Shown: positions 13,625 through 22,931, counted from the stretch's first letter. The stretch: 64,000 nucleotides of DNA from Bacteroidales bacterium (GCA_017458265.1 JAFTFV010000025.1:1-64000), one strand, 5' to 3'. Program-made: numbers and translations. The notes: generated from the sequence alone by a model not told the origin.

Positions 13625-14447
13625 CGGTGTTCTCCATGAGGCAGGCGATGGTCATGGGCCCTACGCCGCCCGGGACCGGGGTGATTGCTCCGGCAACCTT
13701 GGAGACCTCTTCGAAATCCACATCTCCGCAGAGTTTCCCCGTCTGAGGGTCACGGTCCATCCCGACGTCGATTACAACGGCGCCGGGTTTTATCATGTCG
13801 GCAGTGACCATTTTGGGGCGGCCGGCGGCGACGACGAGGATATCGGCCTCACGGGTGACGGAGGGCATGTCTACGGTGCGGGTGTGGCAGGTTGTGACGG
13901 TGGCGTTGGCGTCGAGGAGCATTTTCGCGACGGGAAGGCCCACGATGTTGCTCCTGCCGATGACGACGGCCCTCTTGCCCTTGGGATCTATGCCGATGGA
14001 CTCCAGCAGCTTCATGATGCCGGCGGGGGTGCAGGGAGCTACGTGAGGGGTTTTCTGCCAGAGGCCGGCGACGTTGAGAGGGTGGAAGCCGTCCACGTCC
14101 TTTTCGCGGGAGATTGTCTCGATGACGCGGGCTTCGGAGATCTGCTTCGGCAGGGGAAGCTGGACCAGGATGCCGTCTACGGTGTCGTCCTCGTTGAGGG
14201 CGCGCACGAGGTCAAGGAGTTCGTCCTGGGTGGTTGTATCGGCAAGGACGATGGTGCTGTTGCGGATGCCCACAGCCTCGCAGGCCTTTTCCTTGTTGCG
14301 GACGTAAACCACGCTGGCTGGGTCTTCACCCACGCGTATGACCGTGAGGTGCGGAACCCTTCCGTACTTCTCAGGGAAGGTTGCAACCTGCTCTTTTATT
14401 TTCTCTTTCAGTGCCGATGAAACGGCTTTTCCGTCTATGATTGTCAT
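13596..14447 (-). CDS. folD: Bifunctional methylenetetrahydrofolate dehydrogenase/cyclohydrolase
   Basis: 283 residues, normal length. FolD interconverts 5,10-methylene-, methenyl- and 10-formyl-tetrahydrofolate using NADP in the cytoplasm, feeding purine and formyl-Met synthesis. Seen: YVRNKEKACEAVGI with the catalytic Lys of the YxxxK motif, VDGILVQLPLPKQI, PCTPAGIMKLLESIGID, the nucleotide-binding GRSNIVGLPVAKML and PVPGGVGPMTIACLMENT at the C terminus. It is flanked by two lipoprotein genes on the opposite strand; the 12434-13624 gene runs into its 3' end and the 14516 gene is divergent. Confidence 0.97.
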   Translation of the reverse strand: MTIIDGKAVSSALKEKIKEQVATFPEKYGRVPHLTVIRVGEDPASVVYVRNKEKACEAVGIRNSTIVLADTTTQDELLDLVRALNEDDTVDGILVQLPLPKQISEARVIETISREKDVDGFHPLNVAGLWQKTPHVAPCTPAGIMKLLESIGIDPKGKRAVVIGRSNIVGLPVAKMLLDANATVTTCHTRTVDMPSVTREADILVVAAGRPKMVTADMIKPGAVVIDVGMDRDPQTGKLCGDVDFEEVSKVAGAITPVPGGVGPMTIACLMENTVTCFLQKQL

Positions 14448-14488
14448 GTCTTGATTATTACCCGAACGCGAAGGTACGAAAAAATGAT

Positions 14489-14496
14489 TATCTTTG
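14489..14496 (+). promoter_or_regulatory. Bacteroidetes -7 box upstream of lipoprotein
   Basis: TATCTTTG, a match to TAnnTTTG, is 19 bases before the ATG at 14516, almost the same spacing as for the paralogue at 12434. It lies in the 68-base divergent gap with folD. Confidence 0.5.
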
Positions 14497-14515
14497 CATC
14501 CAATATATAGATGAA

Positions 14516-15931
14516 ATGAAGAAATTTATGATTATTGCAGCAGCCGTGACTGCTGCCCTCATGGCTCTTTCCTGCACCAAGGGAGGTGAACAGGAAAACC
14601 TTCCCAAGGTGAGCATTACTGCCGATGGGACTTTCTCCGGTAACAAGGCATCTGCCGTTCTCTCGCTGACCAAGACTTCTGACGCGGATGTCGTAGTGAC
14701 TCTTGCATCGGGGGCCAAAGACAGCAAGGGAGGAAAGCCCATCTCCGTGGATTATCTCACCTATGACAGCCAGGTGACCATCAAGGCCGGAAGCAAATCG
14801 GCAAGCTTTGTGATTACGCTCAGTCCCGAGTCGGTGGCAAAGGGCTCGGAGGCCGCCATCGTGGTTGCCGGCGCTACCGGTGCCACTCCGGGCACTCCTG
14901 ATACCGCTTATATCGTTTATGACGGCAGCAGCTCAGGCGGTGGGGAAACGGGCAGTCTGAGCCTTCAGGCATCTTGGTCCGTAACCCTTGACGGTGAACC
15001 TTACCTGTATCAGGGAGACGGCTACCAGGACGTTATCGTCAATGCGTCCGATATCAAGTATTTCTGGCTTGACGCATTTACGGATGAGCAGTTCAAGGAG
15101 TACGGCTCTGTAGAGGAGCTGGTGAAGGCCTGGGAGCAGGACACTATAGACGGCTTTGCCGACGGTTATGAGCTTGAAGACCTGCTGTTTGCAAACGGCG
15201 AGGAAGGGACTTATGTCTCATATCCCGGAGAAGGCCCTGCAAAGATTTACCTCGTGGAATTCACTGCCGAGGGTAAGGCTACCGGAAGGTACGGCATAAG
15301 TGAAGCCACCTTTGCCGAACTGGTCTCCAATGCTCCCGAATACAATCCGGAGCTTCCTGCGGCTTTCACGGAGAAAGCGGGTCTTGCCGCAGAGTATATC
15401 GGCAGGTATACTGACGAGTATGAGGATGAGGAAGGGAATACCGTCACCGGAGATTATGACATCTTCTCCGCCACCGGATCCGGTGATGCCTATTGGTTCC
15501 TCTCCGTTGATGACAAGGGCGCCATCAACGATATCCCCGCATATGCAGAGGCCCTTGGAGAATATCTGAGCGCATATTTTGATGCGGTGTACGAGCAGTA
15601 CGGATGGATGTATGAACTCTTTGGCGAGACCATGTCTCCTGTCGACATCCTCTCCTACGGTGCATTTGCCGATGAGGGCTATACCGAGTACGAAGTCATG
15701 CCCGACGGCGAGTACGATGCGGTTGTGTTCCTCCTTGACGAAAACGGCAATTTCACCGGAGAATACGGCTTCAATACAGTCCTGGTTGACGGCCGCTCCT
15801 TCGAATGGCCGGATGATGGTGAAGATTCCGGCCTGGCTGCCCCGGCACGCAGGATGAAGGTCTGCGGCACCAAGTCATTCGGCCGGAAGGTGTTCCATGC
15901 CCCGGTGCCGATGCACAGAAAAATCAGGTAG
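14516..15931 (+). CDS. Lipoprotein of unknown function, paralogue of 12434-13624
   Basis: 471 residues. ATG 14516 gives a lipoprotein signal (MKKFMIIAAAVTAALMALSC, Cys 20); the upstream in-frame ATG at 14441 would sit inside the promoter. Residues about 28-125 look like a Calx-beta or similar beta-sandwich domain (VSITADGTFSGNKASAVLSL, VTIKAGSKSASFVITLSPES). After a Ser/Gly linker comes a domain related to the other folD-flanking lipoprotein (SWSVTLDGEPYLYQGDGYQD). Very acidic and Tyr rich; the basic tail after TKSF is shared with the paralogue. No function can be assigned. Confidence 0.85.
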   Translation: MKKFMIIAAAVTAALMALSCTKGGEQENLPKVSITADGTFSGNKASAVLSLTKTSDADVVVTLASGAKDSKGGKPISVDYLTYDSQVTIKAGSKSASFVITLSPESVAKGSEAAIVVAGATGATPGTPDTAYIVYDGSSSGGGETGSLSLQASWSVTLDGEPYLYQGDGYQDVIVNASDIKYFWLDAFTDEQFKEYGSVEELVKAWEQDTIDGFADGYELEDLLFANGEEGTYVSYPGEGPAKIYLVEFTAEGKATGRYGISEATFAELVSNAPEYNPELPAAFTEKAGLAAEYIGRYTDEYEDEEGNTVTGDYDIFSATGSGDAYWFLSVDDKGAINDIPAYAEALGEYLSAYFDAVYEQYGWMYELFGETMSPVDILSYGAFADEGYTEYEVMPDGEYDAVVFLLDENGNFTGEYGFNTVLVDGRSFEWPDDGEDSGLAAPARRMKVCGTKSFGRKVFHAPVPMHRKIR

Positions 15932-15948
15932 CCGCTTGTCTGGACACG

Positions 15949-15984
15949 AAAAAGCCCTCTCTGGTGTCAGAGCGGGCTTTTTTT
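15949..15984. terminator. Bidirectional rho-independent terminator
   Basis: AAAAAGCCC ... GGGCTTTTTTT with CTCTG/CAGAG pairing inside. A-run on the left and T-run on the right make it work in both directions, which suits the convergent lipoprotein (15931) and membrane-protein (16027) genes on either side. Confidence 0.9.
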
Positions 15985-16026
15985 GTGCATTCGGGCACGG
16001 AAACTGGGGCTGCGGTGTCCGGCCGA

Positions 16027-16632
16027 TTATTCTGCCAGAAGTTCCTCTGCCTTGGCGCTGAAGTGCTTGAAGAGCTGGGCTTCTACGCCGATTGCGGCGG
16101 GGATTGCAAGGATTGCGACGATGACGGCAAGCACGCCACCGGCCTTGGGAATTGCGCCAAGAAGGCCTGCAATGATGCCGATTGCAATTACCAGCACAAA
16201 CTCCACGAAGAAGATGGTCCACTTTTCGCCGCGGGTGACGTCAAAACTCAAGCGGAGGGCCTTGAGGGGCGACATGTTCTTGTCGATGAGGAAGTAAACT
16301 GCATAAGCCCATGCAATGCCCAGGACGATACCGGGAACGAACATGAAGGCACATGCGGCGCCGATACCGGCCGTCATAAGGCCAAGGAGAAGGAAGAAGT
16401 CGGAGAGGTTCCGGAAGTTCTCCTTGTCGAAGATGGACATGGGGTCTACCTTCTCTCCCTTTGACAGGGCCACGATGAGTTTGTACATGCCGATGGTGGT
16501 AGCCACGTTGAGGTAGGGAATCCAGAAGGTGATGATGTACAGGATTCCTGCAAGAAGCAGGGGCAGGGCGTTTGCAACGCCGCACTTGACACCGTCAAGG
16601 AGCGTCTGAGTGAAGTTAAGCTTGTTCTCCAT
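16027..16632 (-). CDS. Predicted inner-membrane protein, function unknown
   Basis: 201 residues. Hydrophobic stretches at about 19-40 (ALPLLLAGILYIITFWIPYL), 78-115 (two segments with the Gly/Pro-rich FVPGIVLGIAWAYAVYFLI) and 137-185 (two to three segments) suggest five or so membrane helices. The motif PLKALRLSFDVTRGEKWTIF between helices resembles the cytoplasmic loop of DUF4013-like or glycerophosphodiesterase-type membrane domains (x-S-x-x-x-x-x-G-x-x-W), so a membrane-organising role is possible but unproven. It starts four bases after the exonuclease stop, so it is co-transcribed downstream of cysS and xth. Confidence 0.8.
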   Translation of the reverse strand: MENKLNFTQTLLDGVKCGVANALPLLLAGILYIITFWIPYLNVATTIGMYKLIVALSKGEKVDPMSIFDKENFRNLSDFFLLLGLMTAGIGAACAFMFVPGIVLGIAWAYAVYFLIDKNMSPLKALRLSFDVTRGEKWTIFFVEFVLVIAIGIIAGLLGAIPKAGGVLAVIVAILAIPAAIGVEAQLFKHFSAKAEELLAE

Positions 16633-16636
16633 AGTA

Positions 16637-17383
16637 TTAAAGGGTTAGTATGAGTTCTACAGGGCAGTGGTCGGAGCCGAGGATTTCGGTGTGAATGTCG
16701 GTGGAGACTATGCAGTCTTTCAGCGCATCGGAAACCAGGAAGTAGTCTATGCGCCAGCCGGCGTTTCTTGCGCGGGCGTTCATGCGGTAGCTCCACCAGG
16801 AGTATTTGGCCTCTCCCGGGTGCTGGAAGCGCCAGGTGTCCACCATGCCGGAGGCAAGGAGCTCCGTCATCTTGGCGCGCTCCTCATCCGTGAAACCGGC
16901 ATTCATGTGGTTTGTGGAGGGGTTTTTAAGGTCGATTTCCTCATGCGCCACGTTGAGGTCTCCGCAGAAGACCACGGGCTTCGGAAGGGACTTCACATAT
17001 GCACGGAAGTCGTCTTCCCACCTCATGCGGTACTCAAGGCGGCGAAGGCCGTCCTGTGAGTTGGGCACATATGCGCAGATGAGGAAGAACTTATCGTATT
17101 CCAGGGTGATGAGACGGCCTTCGTGGTCGTGTTCGTCAACGCCCATGCCGTAGCGGACGCTCAGCGGAGTGTGCTTCGTGAATACGGCAGTGCCGGAATA
17201 GCCTTTCTTGTCGGCATAGTTCCAATAGGACTGGAAGCCGGGGAATTCCATGTCTATCTGGCCTTCCTGGAGCTTGGTCTCCTGGAGGCAGAAGAAATCG
17301 GCATTGAGCTCTGCAAACACGTCTGCAAATCCCTTTCCGGCCACGGCGCGGAGGCCGTTCACGTTCCAGCTGATGAATTTCAT
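16637..17383 (-). CDS. xth: Exodeoxyribonuclease III family AP endonuclease
   Basis: 248 residues. Exonuclease III family enzymes cut DNA 5' to abasic sites during base excision repair. Start ATG 17383 gives MKFISWNVNGLRA, the canonical N terminus; a longer frame runs upstream inside cysS but is not the gene. Motifs: WNVNGLRA (Asn), CLQETKL (metal-binding Glu at about residue 37), the Y of ICAYVPNS, FCGDLNVAHEEIDL (Asp, Asn) and the terminal GSDHCPV with the catalytic His. It starts one base after the cysS stop, so translation is coupled. Confidence 0.95.
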   Translation of the reverse strand: MKFISWNVNGLRAVAGKGFADVFAELNADFFCLQETKLQEGQIDMEFPGFQSYWNYADKKGYSGTAVFTKHTPLSVRYGMGVDEHDHEGRLITLEYDKFFLICAYVPNSQDGLRRLEYRMRWEDDFRAYVKSLPKPVVFCGDLNVAHEEIDLKNPSTNHMNAGFTDEERAKMTELLASGMVDTWRFQHPGEAKYSWWSYRMNARARNAGWRIDYFLVSDALKDCIVSTDIHTEILGSDHCPVELILTL

Positions 17384-17384
17384 A

Positions 17385-18857
17385 TTATTGGAGCGACCAA
17401 GTGGCGCCTTCTTTGGTGTCTTTGACGGTGATGCCTGCTGCGGCAAGGCGGTCGCGGATGCGGTCGCTTTCGGCCCAGTTCTTTTCCTCGCGGGCTTTTT
17501 TGCGGCTCTCAAGGACGATTTCCATTGCGCCGTCAAGGGCTTTTTCCCACTTCTCGCTGCCGCCTTCCTCGCTGATGCTCAGGCCCAGGACAGTGCCGAG
17601 GATGTCATCGAAGAGCTGCTTCATGGCAGCTTTGTCTTCTGCCGACAGCGTTCCTGAGTTGATGAGCTTCACGGCATCGAAGAGGTGCGCGATTGCGATG
17701 GGGGTGTTGAGGTCGTCGCAGAGGGCGTCCTCGATTTTCTCGCGAAGGGCGTCCACTGCGGGAGATACGGCAGGTTTGTCATTTCGACTGAGCGAAGCGA
17801 ATGGAGAAATCTCTTTCCAGGCCTGCATAAGCCTCTGGAGGCCCTTTTCGGCAGCCTGGAGGGCTTCGTTGGAGAAGTCGAGGGTGCCGCGGTAGTGGGC
17901 CTGGAGGATGAAGAAACGCACGGTCATGGGAGCGTATGCCTGGGTGAGCTTGTCATGCTTTCCGGTGAACAGCTGCTCAAGGGTGATGAAGTTCCCGAGG
18001 GACTTACCCATCTTCTGGCCGTTGATGGTAATCATGTTGTTGTGCACCCAGTAGTGGACGCCCTGTGTGCCGCGGGAGGCCACGTTCTGGGCTATTTCGC
18101 ATTCGTGGTGGGGGAACATGAGATCCATTCCGCCGCCGTGGATGTCGAACTCCTCGCCAAGGTATTTCTCACCCATCACGGAGCACTCGAGATGCCAGCC
18201 GGGGAAGCCGTCTCCCCAGGGAGAGGGCCAGCGCATGATGTGCTGAGGCTCTGCCTTCTTCCAGATTGCGAAGTCGTACGGGGCGCGCTTGTCGCTCTGG
18301 CCGTCAAGGCTGCGGGTTCCTTCCAGCGTCGCCTCCAGGGTGCGGCCGGAAAGGACTCCGTAGTTGTGGTCACGGTTATATTTCTGCACGTCAAAGTATA
18401 CGCTGCCGTTGGATTCGTATGCATATCCGGCGGCAAGGATCTTCTTGACGGTCTCTATCTGCTCAATGATATGGCCGCTGGCGCGGGGCTCGATGGACGG
18501 AGACTGGCAGCCCAGAAGGCGCATGGCCTCGTGATAGCGCTCAGTGTAGTACTGGACTACCTCCATTGGCTCCAGCTGCTCCAGGCGGGCTTTCTTTGCT
18601 ATCTTGTCCTCGCCTTCATCCGCGTCGTTTTCAAGATGGCCAACGTCTGTGATGTTGCGCACATAGCGCACCTTGTATCCCAGATACTTGAGAAGCCGGA
18701 AGAGCACGTCGTAGGTCACGCCCGGGCGGGCATGGCCAAGATGGGCGTCTCCGTAAACGGTGGGGCCGCAGACATACATTCCAACCCTTCCTTCATGGAT
18801 GGGCTTGAACAGCTCCTTGTTGCGGCTGAGGGTATTTGTAAGAAACAGTGGTTTCAT
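17385..18857 (-). CDS. cysS: Cysteinyl-tRNA synthetase
   Basis: 490 residues. Class I synthetase that charges tRNA-Cys. The first zinc ligand [17 protein letters not shown] includes the HIGH-type motif [12 protein letters not shown] is the KMSKS motif; HHECEIAQ supplies zinc ligands. Odd feature: residues 349-361 read [13 protein letters not shown] and are encoded by a dispersed palindromic repeat (17775-17817) that also occurs in other genes here. It sits in a variable loop just before the anticodon-binding (DALR-like) region, where an insertion should be tolerated. Divergent from lysS, with about 70 bases between them. Confidence 0.96.
   Translation of the reverse strand: MKPLFLTNTLSRNKELFKPIHEGRVGMYVCGPTVYGDAHLGHARPGVTYDVLFRLLKYLGYKVRYVRNITDVGHLENDADEGEDKIAKKARLEQLEPMEVVQYYTERYHEAMRLLGCQSPSIEPRASGHIIEQIETVKKILAAGYAYESNGSVYFDVQKYNRDHNYGVLSGRTLEATLEGTRSLDGQSDKRAPYDFAIWKKAEPQHIMRWPSPWGDGFPGWHLECSVMGEKYLGEEFDIHGGGMDLMFPHHECEIAQNVASRGTQGVHYWVHNNMITINGQKMGKSLGNFITLEQLFTGKHDKLTQAYAPMTVRFFILQAHYRGTLDFSNEALQAAEKGLQRLMQAWKEISPFASLSRNDKPAVSPAVDALREKIEDALCDDLNTPIAIAHLFDAVKLINSGTLSAEDKAAMKQLFDDILGTVLGLSISEEGGSEKWEKALDGAMEIVLESRKKAREEKNWAESDRIRDRLAAAGITVKDTKEGATWSLQ
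17775..17817 (-). repeat. Dispersed palindromic-repeat arm inside cysS
   Basis: On the minus strand the bases read AAAGAGATTTCTCC, then TTCGCTTCGCT, then CAGTCGAAATGACAAA. This is the AGAGATTTCTCC..GTCGAAATGACA arm also found at 20609-20651 and 26781-26819. It is kept in frame in cysS and encodes [13 protein letters not shown]. Confidence 0.8.
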
Positions 18858-18900
18858 GCTTATTAGGCTATATATTCACACAAAAGTAGTCTTTTTTTTG

Positions 18901-18908
18901 TATCTTTG
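18901..18908 (+). promoter_or_regulatory. Bacteroidetes -7 box upstream of lysS
   Basis: TATCTTTG (TAnnTTTG consensus) lies 19 bases before the lysS ATG, right after a T-run, in the short divergent gap with cysS. Confidence 0.6.
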
Positions 18909-18927
18909 CAATTCTAACAGATCAGAT

Positions 18928-20442
18928 ATGGCATATAATGAATTGAATGAGCAGGAGCTCGGCAGACGTGAGTCACTCCAGAAACTTCGTGAACTTGGAA
19001 TAAATCCCTATCCGGCACCCATGTACCCGGTGAACACCACCACGGTGGAAATAGCAGAAGGCTTCAAGCCGGAGGAAGGCAATTTCCAGGACGTATGCAT
19101 CGCAGGACGTATCATGAGCCGCCGCATCATGGGCGCAGCATCCTTCATGGAGCTGCAGGACAGTGCAGGCCGCATCCAGGTGTATGTGAAGCGTGACGAA
19201 ATCTGCCCCGGAGAAGACAAGACCATGTATAACACGGTGTTCAAGAAGCTTCTGGACATCGGCGATTTCATCGGCATAAAGGGCTTTGCGTTCTTTACGC
19301 AGACGGGCCAGCTTTCAGTTCATGCAAAGGAGCTTACGGTGCTTTCAAAGTCCCTGAGGGTGCTTCCCATCGTGAAGACCGACGCCGACGGCACCGTCCA
19401 CGACAGCTTTGCCGACCCTGAACTCCGCTACCGCCAGCGCTATGTAGACCTAGTGGTGAACCCCGAGGTGAAGGATACCTTCGTAAAGCGCACGCTCATC
19501 ATCAACACCATGAGGGAGTGCTTCAATGCCGAGGGCTGCCTTGAGGTGGAAACACCTATCCTCCAGGCCATTCCCGGCGGTGCAACGGCACGCCCGTTCA
19601 TCACCCACCACAACGCCCTGGACGTTGACATGTACATGAGAATCGCCAACGAGCTCTATCTGAAGAGACTCATCGTGGGCGGTTTCAGCGGCGTCTACGA
19701 GTTTGCCAAGAACTTCCGCAACGAGGGTATGGACAAGACCCATAACCCCGAGTTCACATGTGTTGAGATGTATATCGCATACAAGGACTACATCTGGATG
19801 ATGGAGTTCACGGAGAAGATGCTGAAAAGGGTTGCAGAGGCCACCGGCGGCGTGAAGAAGGTCATCGGCGGGAACGAAATCTCCTTCGAGGCTCCTTTCC
19901 GCAGGCTGCCCATTCTTGATGCCATAAAGGAATATGCAGGCGTGGACGTGAAGGGAATGGACGAGGCTCAGCTCCGTGACGTGTGCAAGAAGCTTAACGT
20001 GGAAGTGAGCCCGGAAATGGGCGTAGGAAAGCTCATCGACGCCATCTTCGGCCAGTACTGCGAGGAGAAGCTCATCCAGCCTACCTTCGTCATCGACTAC
20101 CCCGTGGAGATGTCCCCGCTCACAAAGCGCTGCCGATATGACGACACCCTTACTGAGCGCTTCGAACTCTTCGTTAACGGCAAGGAGCTCGCAAATGCGT
20201 ATTCAGAGCTCAACGATCCCATCGACCAGCTTGAGCGTTTCGAAGAGCAGGCCGCCCTCAAGTCCAAGGGTGACGACGAGGCCATGTACATAGACTACGA
20301 CTTCGTACGCGCCCTCGAATACGGCATGCCTCCCACCTCCGGCATCGGTATCGGCATCGACCGCCTTACCATGTTCATGACCGGGCAGGAAAGCATCCAG
20401 GACGTCCTCTTCTTCCCCATGATGAGACCGGAAAAGTTCTGA
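18928..20442 (+). CDS. lysS: Lysyl-tRNA synthetase, class II
   Basis: 504 residues, typical. Charges tRNA-Lys. Start ATG 18928 gives [20 protein letters not shown]; a longer in-frame ORF from 18760 would overlap cysS. An OB-fold anticodon domain ([21 protein letters not shown]) precedes the class II catalytic core: motif 1 near [21 protein letters not shown], motif 2 [20 protein letters not shown] (Arg-Glu) and motif 3 [16 protein letters not shown]. The stop TGA shares its A with the ATG of the next gene, so the two are translationally coupled. Confidence 0.97.
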   Translation: MAYNELNEQELGRRESLQKLRELGINPYPAPMYPVNTTTVEIAEGFKPEEGNFQDVCIAGRIMSRRIMGAASFMELQDSAGRIQVYVKRDEICPGEDKTMYNTVFKKLLDIGDFIGIKGFAFFTQTGQLSVHAKELTVLSKSLRVLPIVKTDADGTVHDSFADPELRYRQRYVDLVVNPEVKDTFVKRTLIINTMRECFNAEGCLEVETPILQAIPGGATARPFITHHNALDVDMYMRIANELYLKRLIVGGFSGVYEFAKNFRNEGMDKTHNPEFTCVEMYIAYKDYIWMMEFTEKMLKRVAEATGGVKKVIGGNEISFEAPFRRLPILDAIKEYAGVDVKGMDEAQLRDVCKKLNVEVSPEMGVGKLIDAIFGQYCEEKLIQPTFVIDYPVEMSPLTKRCRYDDTLTERFELFVNGKELANAYSELNDPIDQLERFEEQAALKSKGDDEAMYIDYDFVRALEYGMPPTSGIGIGIDRLTMFMTGQESIQDVLFFPMMRPEKF

Positions 20443-21302
20443 TGGAAACGATAACATCGGCACAGAATCCGAAGATAAAGAACCTGCTGCTTCTGCAGGA
20501 GAAATCCCGCGCAAGGAAGGAGCAGGGGCTTTTCGTGGTCGAAGGCCGGCGCGAGCTCGAGCACTGCATCGAGGCCGGATTCCGGGTGCGGACGGTGTTT
20601 GTGTGTGAAGAGATTTCTCCACTCCGCTTCGCTCCGGTCGAAATGACAGGGTGCGTTGCTCCGGTCGAAATGACAGGAAGCGATACTGTCATTCCGAGCG
20701 CAGTCGAGGAATCTTGTTTTATAAGGGTGCCGGAGGCGCTGTACCGCAAAATCGCATACAGGGACAGTACGGAGGGCATAGTTGCCGAGGTGGAGTACCG
20801 CACCATCGGCCTTGAAGACCTCAAGCTGCCTGAGAATCCGCTCATTTTGGTGCTGGAGGCGGTGGAAAAGCCCGGAAACCTTGGCGCAGTCCTCAGGACC
20901 GCCGATGCCGCCGGGGCCGATGCCGTCATCGTGGCCGATCCACTCACAGACCTTTACAACCCGAACCTCATACGGGCTTCCATCGGCGCAGTGTTCACCG
21001 TGCCCACTGTCACTGCCCCTACGGAGGATGTGATTCCATGGCTGAAAGCGCGTGGTATCCAGATACTTACGGCACAGCTGCAGGATTCGTCCCTCTACTA
21101 CGACGTGGACATGAAACGCGGCACAGCCATCGTCATGGGCACCGAGTCCACCGGCCTCACCCAGCCCTGGCGGGAAGCTGCCGATGCCCACATCCGCATA
21201 CCCATGCTGGGGCGTCTTGACAGCCTTAACGTCTCCGTGAGCGCCAGCATACTGGTTTATGAGGCGGTGCGGCAGCGCCAGATTATAAATAATCGATACT
21301 AA
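20442..21302 (+). CDS. TrmH/SpoU-family RNA 2'-O-methyltransferase with repeat-derived insert
   Basis: 286 residues. These SPOUT enzymes methylate ribose 2'-OH in rRNA or tRNA with S-adenosylmethionine. N-terminal substrate-binding domain (AQNPKIKNLLLLQEKSRAR, GLFVVEGRRELEHCIEAG) and C-terminal knotted core: EKPGNLGAVLRTADA (motif 1 with catalytic Arg), IVMGTESTGL (motif 2) and LNVSVSASILVYEA (motif 3). Residues about 57-91 (EISPLRF..SAVEES) are encoded entirely by a palindromic repeat pair (20609-20716) inserted in frame within the N-terminal domain. The true target RNA cannot be told from sequence; RlmB-like or tRNA (TrmH) are both possible. Confidence 0.9.
   Translation: METITSAQNPKIKNLLLLQEKSRARKEQGLFVVEGRRELEHCIEAGFRVRTVFVCEEISPLRFAPVEMTGCVAPVEMTGSDTVIPSAVEESCFIRVPEALYRKIAYRDSTEGIVAEVEYRTIGLEDLKLPENPLILVLEAVEKPGNLGAVLRTADAAGADAVIVADPLTDLYNPNLIRASIGAVFTVPTVTAPTEDVIPWLKARGIQILTAQLQDSSLYYDVDMKRGTAIVMGTESTGLTQPWREAADAHIRIPMLGRLDSLNVSVSASILVYEAVRQRQIINNRY
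20609..20716. repeat. Palindromic repeat pair inserted in frame in the methyltransferase gene
   Basis: Left arm AGAGATTTCTCC..GGTCGAAATGACAG (20609-20651), a second partial copy of its end GCTCCGGTCGAAATGACAG (20658-20677), then the right arm TGTCATTCCGAGCG..GTCGAGGAATCT (20687-20714). The arms are imperfect inverted repeats. The block is about 108 bases, so 36 codons, and leaves the frame open. Confidence 0.8.
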
Positions 21303-21303
21303 A

Positions 21304-22194
21304 ATGAATAGATTTCACGCTTTCCTTTTCCTTGCAGCGCTTGCTGCAGCAGCATGCAGCAACAAAGACGCAAAGATTGACCTGCAGGCGCACCGCGGAG
21401 GTGCCGGGCTCATGCCGGAGAACACTGTGAGTGCAATGAAGAACGCTATCGACCTTGGGAAGATAAACACCCTGGAATTCGACCTCCAGCTTTCTTCCGA
21501 CGGGAAGGTTGTGGTGTCGCATGACAACTACTTCCATCCGCGTTATTCAACGCGCCCGGACGGCACGCTCATTCAGGAGTCAGATCCCAAGGAGTATCTC
21601 TTCACCATGCCCTATGACAGCATTACAAAGTACGACGTGGGCATGCGTTTCGTGGAGCGCTGGCCCGGTCAGACCAAGACTCCGGAAGTGAAACCGCTGG
21701 CTACGGACCTTATAGATTTTGCCGAGAAATATGCCGCTGAGGTGCACCACGCCCCGCTTGGTTACAATGTCGAAATCAAGTCCTGGCCCGGTGACGGGGA
21801 AGGAACCCTGTGGCCCGAGTACAAGTACTTCTGCGACAAGTGCATGGAGGTTCTCCTTTCAAAGAAGCTTGGTGACAGGCTCATTGTCCAGACTTTCGAT
21901 ACCCGCGCCCTCGAGTATCTTCACGAGAACTATCCCGGCACCATCCTCTCTTATCTCACAGAGGACGAAACCGACATCGAAACCATCCTTACCCAGATTT
22001 CATTCAAGCCTGAGTGGTGGTCTCCCAACCATGAGGTGGTGACTCCTGAAAACGTGGCATACTGCCATGAACGCGGTATCAAGGTAGTTCCCTGGACGGT
22101 TGACGATCCCGCCGAAATCCGCCGCATGGCAGACTGCGGTGCAGACGCCATCATCTCCAACTATCCCGACAGGCTTATCGAAGTGCTCCGATAA
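21304..22194 (+). CDS. Glycerophosphodiester phosphodiesterase, lipoprotein
   Basis: 296 residues. Hydrolyses glycerophosphodiesters from phospholipid turnover to glycerol 3-phosphate and an alcohol; here anchored as a lipoprotein (MNRFHAFLFLAALAAAAC, Cys 18), so periplasmic or outer membrane. GDPD signature: LQAHRGGAGLMPENT (His 30, Arg 31, Glu 39), LEFDLQLSSDGKVVVSHD (Glu 58, Asp 60, His 73) and the late EIKSWPGDG. The C terminus GIKVVPWTVDDPAEIRRMAD is typical of the TIM barrel end. The gene starts one base after the methyltransferase stop and is followed by a hairpin. Confidence 0.93.
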   Translation: MNRFHAFLFLAALAAAACSNKDAKIDLQAHRGGAGLMPENTVSAMKNAIDLGKINTLEFDLQLSSDGKVVVSHDNYFHPRYSTRPDGTLIQESDPKEYLFTMPYDSITKYDVGMRFVERWPGQTKTPEVKPLATDLIDFAEKYAAEVHHAPLGYNVEIKSWPGDGEGTLWPEYKYFCDKCMEVLLSKKLGDRLIVQTFDTRALEYLHENYPGTILSYLTEDETDIETILTQISFKPEWWSPNHEVVTPENVAYCHERGIKVVPWTVDDPAEIRRMADCGADAIISNYPDRLIEVLR

Positions 22195-22221
22195 CTGTTC
22201 GATGCACATATACGCATGATT

Positions 22222-22246
22222 AAGGCAGCCCGGGGAAGGCTGCCTT
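22222..22246 (+). terminator. Hairpin after the phosphodiesterase gene
   Basis: AAGGCAGCC and GGCTGCCTT form a perfect 9-bp stem around CGGGGAA, 27 bases after the stop. The T-run is poor (GATT), so termination would be weak. Confidence 0.6.
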
Positions 22247-22390
22247 GATTGAATAGTTTATATGGTTACGTTTTATTTTTCGAATTTTCAACCTTGCACT
22301 TTATAGATGCAAATTGTGACGGTTTCGTTTCAAGGTTATGGATTTTTCAGAGTTTTTGTCGATATTTGTATGGATTAAACGTTCAATATC

Positions 22391-22930
22391 ATGGCAGCTA
22401 TCATTGTTATCGTACTTGTAGTGCTTCTGGCACTCTGGGTAATTTCTATCCAGAACTCTCTGGTCAAGGCTGACGAAGTCTGCAACAATGCCCTAAAGCA
22501 GATTGCAGTCCAGCAGACATCCCGTTTTGATGCGCTCCAGGCCCTCATCAAGCTCACGCGCGAGTACTCTTCCTATGAGGCTGACACCCTCCAGAAGATA
22601 GTGGACGCCCGCAAGCAGTCCACCAGCCTGAGCGTTGCCGACGTGGCCGCCAACGACGACCTCCTGAAGCAGATAGGCAGCAGGCTCATCGCCGTGGCCG
22701 AGGCATATCCCGACCTCAAAGCAAACCAGAACTACCAGCAGACGATGCAGAGCATCGAAAAGTACGAGGAGAACGTCCGTCTTTCCCGTATGACCTTCAA
22801 CGACACTGTCACCCGCTACAACCAGCAGGTGAGGGTGTTCCCCACATCACTTGTGGCCGGTATCCTTGGATTCTCGAAGAGGGAGTACCTGGAAGAGGAC
22901 AAGTCCAAGAAGGATTATCCCACAATCTAG
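22391..22930 (+). CDS. lemA: LemA family protein
   Basis: 179 residues. One N-terminal membrane segment (AAIIVIVLVVLLALWVISIQN) followed by the helical LemA core: NSLVKADEVCNNALKQIAVQQTSRFDALQALIK, then SRLIAVAEAYPDLKANQNYQ (the family hallmark), NVRLSRMTFNDTVTRYNQQVRVFPTSLVAGILGF. LemA proteins are of unclear biochemical function. Next gene is one base away and encodes a DUF2207-like protein, a pair (LemA plus a protein with a Gly-rich tail) seen in many genomes. Confidence 0.93.
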   Translation: MAAIIVIVLVVLLALWVISIQNSLVKADEVCNNALKQIAVQQTSRFDALQALIKLTREYSSYEADTLQKIVDARKQSTSLSVADVAANDDLLKQIGSRLIAVAEAYPDLKANQNYQQTMQSIEKYEENVRLSRMTFNDTVTRYNQQVRVFPTSLVAGILGFSKREYLEEDKSKKDYPTI

Positions 22931-22931
22931 T

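Noticed and set aside
14441..14515. Longer N terminus for the lipoprotein at 14516
   Set aside because: The extra codons overlap the promoter box and folD start; the signal peptide begins at 14516.
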